Of a stretch of DNA of 5,722 nt, positions 4,597-5,722 are shown piece after piece. Where the stretch lies: NCBI GenBank assembly GCA_025363535.1, contig JANYDP010000527.1:1-5722 (forward strand), in the 5' to 3' direction. The DNA is from Verrucomicrobiota bacterium (GTDB lineage Bacteria; Verrucomicrobiota; Verrucomicrobiia; Limisphaerales; CAIQOK01). A program made the translations under genes and the position numbers. The stretch's first letter is position 1, and the number at the start of each line of letters is the position of its first letter. The notes under the pieces are model-generated. The model was not told the DNA's origin, did no database searches, and worked only from the letters and a program-made list of their open reading frames with translations.

Positions 4597-5103
4597 GTGT
4601 CTAAATTTGGTTCGTTTGTAAAATACTGGCTGCCGGTGCTGGCCTGGATGGCGTTGATCTTTTCCGGCTCGGGTGATGCCCGGTCGGCCGCCCATTCCTC
4701 GCGGATCATTTTGCCGCTGATGCGCTGGCTCTGGCCGCACATGTCCCAGGAGAATCTGGATCTGACAGTTTTGCTCGTCCGCAAATGCGCGCATCTCACG
4801 GAATATGCCGTGCTGGCCTGGCTGTTCTGGCGCGCGGTGCGGAAGCCGGTGAAACGGGACACACGGCCGTGGTCCTGGCGGCTGGTCGGCGGCGCGATTC
4901 TTTTTGTGGCGCTCTATGCGGCCAGTGATGAATGGCACCAGACGTTTGTCCCGAACCGCGAAGGCTGCGTCCGGGATGTGGTGATTGACACCACCGGGGC
5001 CGTGCTGGGGATGGGCGCGCTGTGGGGATATCACTGCTTACGCGGGTGCCGGCGCCGGGTCACTGCTCCCGCAGTCGCCGCAACTGCACGCAGGTCTGCG
5101 TGA
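4597..5103 (+). CDS. VanZ-like family membrane protein
   Basis: This is a small integral membrane protein of the VanZ-like family, named after the teicoplanin-resistance accessory VanZ; most members have no known role and resistance should not be assumed. Counting from GTG 4597 (168 aa), hydrophobic spans lie at about 10-25, 59-78, 97-110 and 127-148. Hallmark residues are present: KCAHLTEYAVLAW (63-75, with His66 and Glu69) and ASDEWHQTFVPNREGCVRDV (109-128), followed by DTTGAVLG. The start is uncertain. TTG 4561 and GTG 4588 are in frame further upstream, and none has a Shine-Dalgarno; GTG 4597 puts KYWLPVLAWMALIFS just after the N-terminus. The last 20 residues (RGCRRRVTAPAVAATARRSA) are basic and of low complexity. 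They are partly encoded by DNA shared with the opposite-strand signalling gene, so they may be a read-on extension. Confidence 0.88.
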   Translation: MSKFGSFVKYWLPVLAWMALIFSGSGDARSAAHSSRIILPLMRWLWPHMSQENLDLTVLLVRKCAHLTEYAVLAWLFWRAVRKPVKRDTRPWSWRLVGGAILFVALYAASDEWHQTFVPNREGCVRDVVIDTTGAVLGMGALWGYHCLRGCRRRVTAPAVAATARRSA

Positions 5104-5722
5104 ACGCGGTGTCGAGTTCCAGCAAGAGGCCGCCGGTGTTTTCCGTCAGGCCGGCGCGCGCCAACTCTTCGAGCCGCCGGGAAATTTCCACCATGCGTCG
5201 GGCACCCAGGTTGAGGCTCATGCTTTTCAGCGCGTGCGCATGAAAGGCCAGCCGGGAAACATCGTGAACGCTTCCTTTGATCTGCGTGATGGCCTGCGGC
5301 GCGCTCTCAAAAAATAAATCCACGAGTTCACGCACGATGTTGACGCCATCATTCGGCGGCATGTCGCGCAGCTCCGCCAAGATGGTTTCATCCAGCAACG
5401 GCTCCGCCGGGACCGACAGCGTGCGGCGGAGAAACGAGGTGTCCACCTTCCGGCTGTGCGCCGGCCCCCAGTGCTCCAGGGCCTCCTGCAAGCCGGCCAG
5501 CCGCACCGGCTTGGTGATGTAATCATCCATCCCCGCCGCGAGGCATTTCTCCCGGTCCCCCATCAGCGCGTTGCCGGTCATGGCGATGATGCACGGACGC
5601 TTCTCCACCGGCCAGCGCTGGCAAATCTCCCGGGCCGCCTGCAGGCCGTCCATCTCAGGCATCTGCACGTCGAGAAAAACAATGTCGTAGGTGCGCCGTT
5701 CGAGTGCGGCCAGCACTTCCTG
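5060..5722 (-). CDS. Receiver-Hpt signalling protein, C-terminal part (probable hybrid histidine kinase)
   Basis: The 5' end of this gene is outside the window; 220 codons remain open to the edge, starting QEVLAALERRTYD. The first part is a receiver domain lacking its N-terminal strand and acidic pair. The phospho-accepting Asp lies in VFLDVQMPEMDG (codon 5669-5671), with the conserved Thr in IIAMTGNA and Lys in DYITKPV. After a linker (about 85-110, counting from the GTG at 5716), a C-terminal Hpt domain has HAHALKSMSLNLGARRM, whose second His (codon 5234-5236) matches the phosphorylated His of the xHxLKG motif. Receiver plus Hpt at the C-terminus is typical of hybrid sensor kinases in multistep phosphorelays, so a kinase core upstream is likely but not seen. 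It could instead be a stand-alone Rec-Hpt protein. Its end overlaps the vanZ-like gene tail to tail by 44 bp. Confidence 0.93.
   Translation of the reverse strand, partial: QEVLAALERRTYDIVFLDVQMPEMDGLQAAREICQRWPVEKRPCIIAMTGNALMGDREKCLAAGMDDYITKPVRLAGLQEALEHWGPAHSRKVDTSFLRRTLSVPAEPLLDETILAELRDMPPNDGVNIVRELVDLFFESAPQAITQIKGSVHDVSRLAFHAHALKSMSLNLGARRMVEISRRLEELARAGLTENTGGLLLELDTAFTQTCVQLRRLREQ

Noticed and set aside
4475..4621. A 48-codon open frame starting ATG just after the terminator T-run (MSMAPALKTEAG...)
   Set aside because: It overlaps the vanZ-like start in another frame, has no recognisable features and no ribosome binding site. I cannot exclude a small protein, but nothing supports it.
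4597..5103. The vanZ-like gene as a glycopeptide resistance determinant
   Set aside because: No vanA/B/H/X/R/S-type genes are nearby, and VanZ-like proteins are widespread with no shown resistance role in most bacteria.

Overview
The window looks like chromosomal DNA from a GC-rich Gram-negative bacterium, most likely a Verrucomicrobiota member of the Limisphaerales/Pedosphaeraceae type. This assignment is an inference from four things. The first is the C-terminal tail of a DUF1559/type II secretion-like pseudopilin (GGN-x-x-Y-x-DGH ending in FWW). The second is a pair of REP-like double-hairpin repeats of a kind I associate with that group. The third is an LpxI-type lipid A gene, which implies an LPS outer membrane. 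The fourth is the near absence of Shine-Dalgarno motifs. No marker gene is present to settle it.

Layout, left to right. Positions 1-113 hold the end of a + strand pseudopilin gene, followed by a strong hairpin at 143-185. Positions 186-532 contain no gene but a cluster of interspersed repeats: a composite fragment (249-295) and two inverted copies of one double-hairpin element (341-401 and 457-517). Next is icd on the minus strand (533-1849), an NADP-dependent isocitrate dehydrogenase of the TCA cycle. A 91-bp divergent region with a heptamer repeat separates icd from lpxI (1941-2816, +), which encodes the UDP-2,3-diacylglucosamine pyrophosphatase of lipid A synthesis. A helical protein of unknown function follows (2860-3366, +), probably co-transcribed with lpxI. 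A second palindromic repeat (3463-3545) lies between this pair and the convergent pdxJ (3545-4294, -), the pyridoxine 5'-phosphate synthase of vitamin B6 synthesis. pdxJ carries four perfect copies of a 7-bp tandem repeat inside its coding sequence.

Upstream of pdxJ is a roughly 300-bp region with a rho-independent terminator reading rightward (4437-4474). No protein gene lies upstream of it on that strand, so a small RNA or leader is possible. The right end has a VanZ-like membrane protein (about 4597-5103, +). Its 3' end overlaps, tail to tail, the 3' end of a minus-strand receiver-Hpt signalling protein that runs off the window (5060-5722).

The genes are mainly unrelated housekeeping functions: central metabolism, lipid A, vitamin B6 and signalling. 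They do not form one pathway. I saw no defence system, prophage, CRISPR array, rRNA or tRNA. The most unusual content is in the repeats. The two 46-nt double-hairpin cores differ at 10 positions, and 8 of these are four compensatory base-pair changes, so the folded structure appears to be what is conserved.
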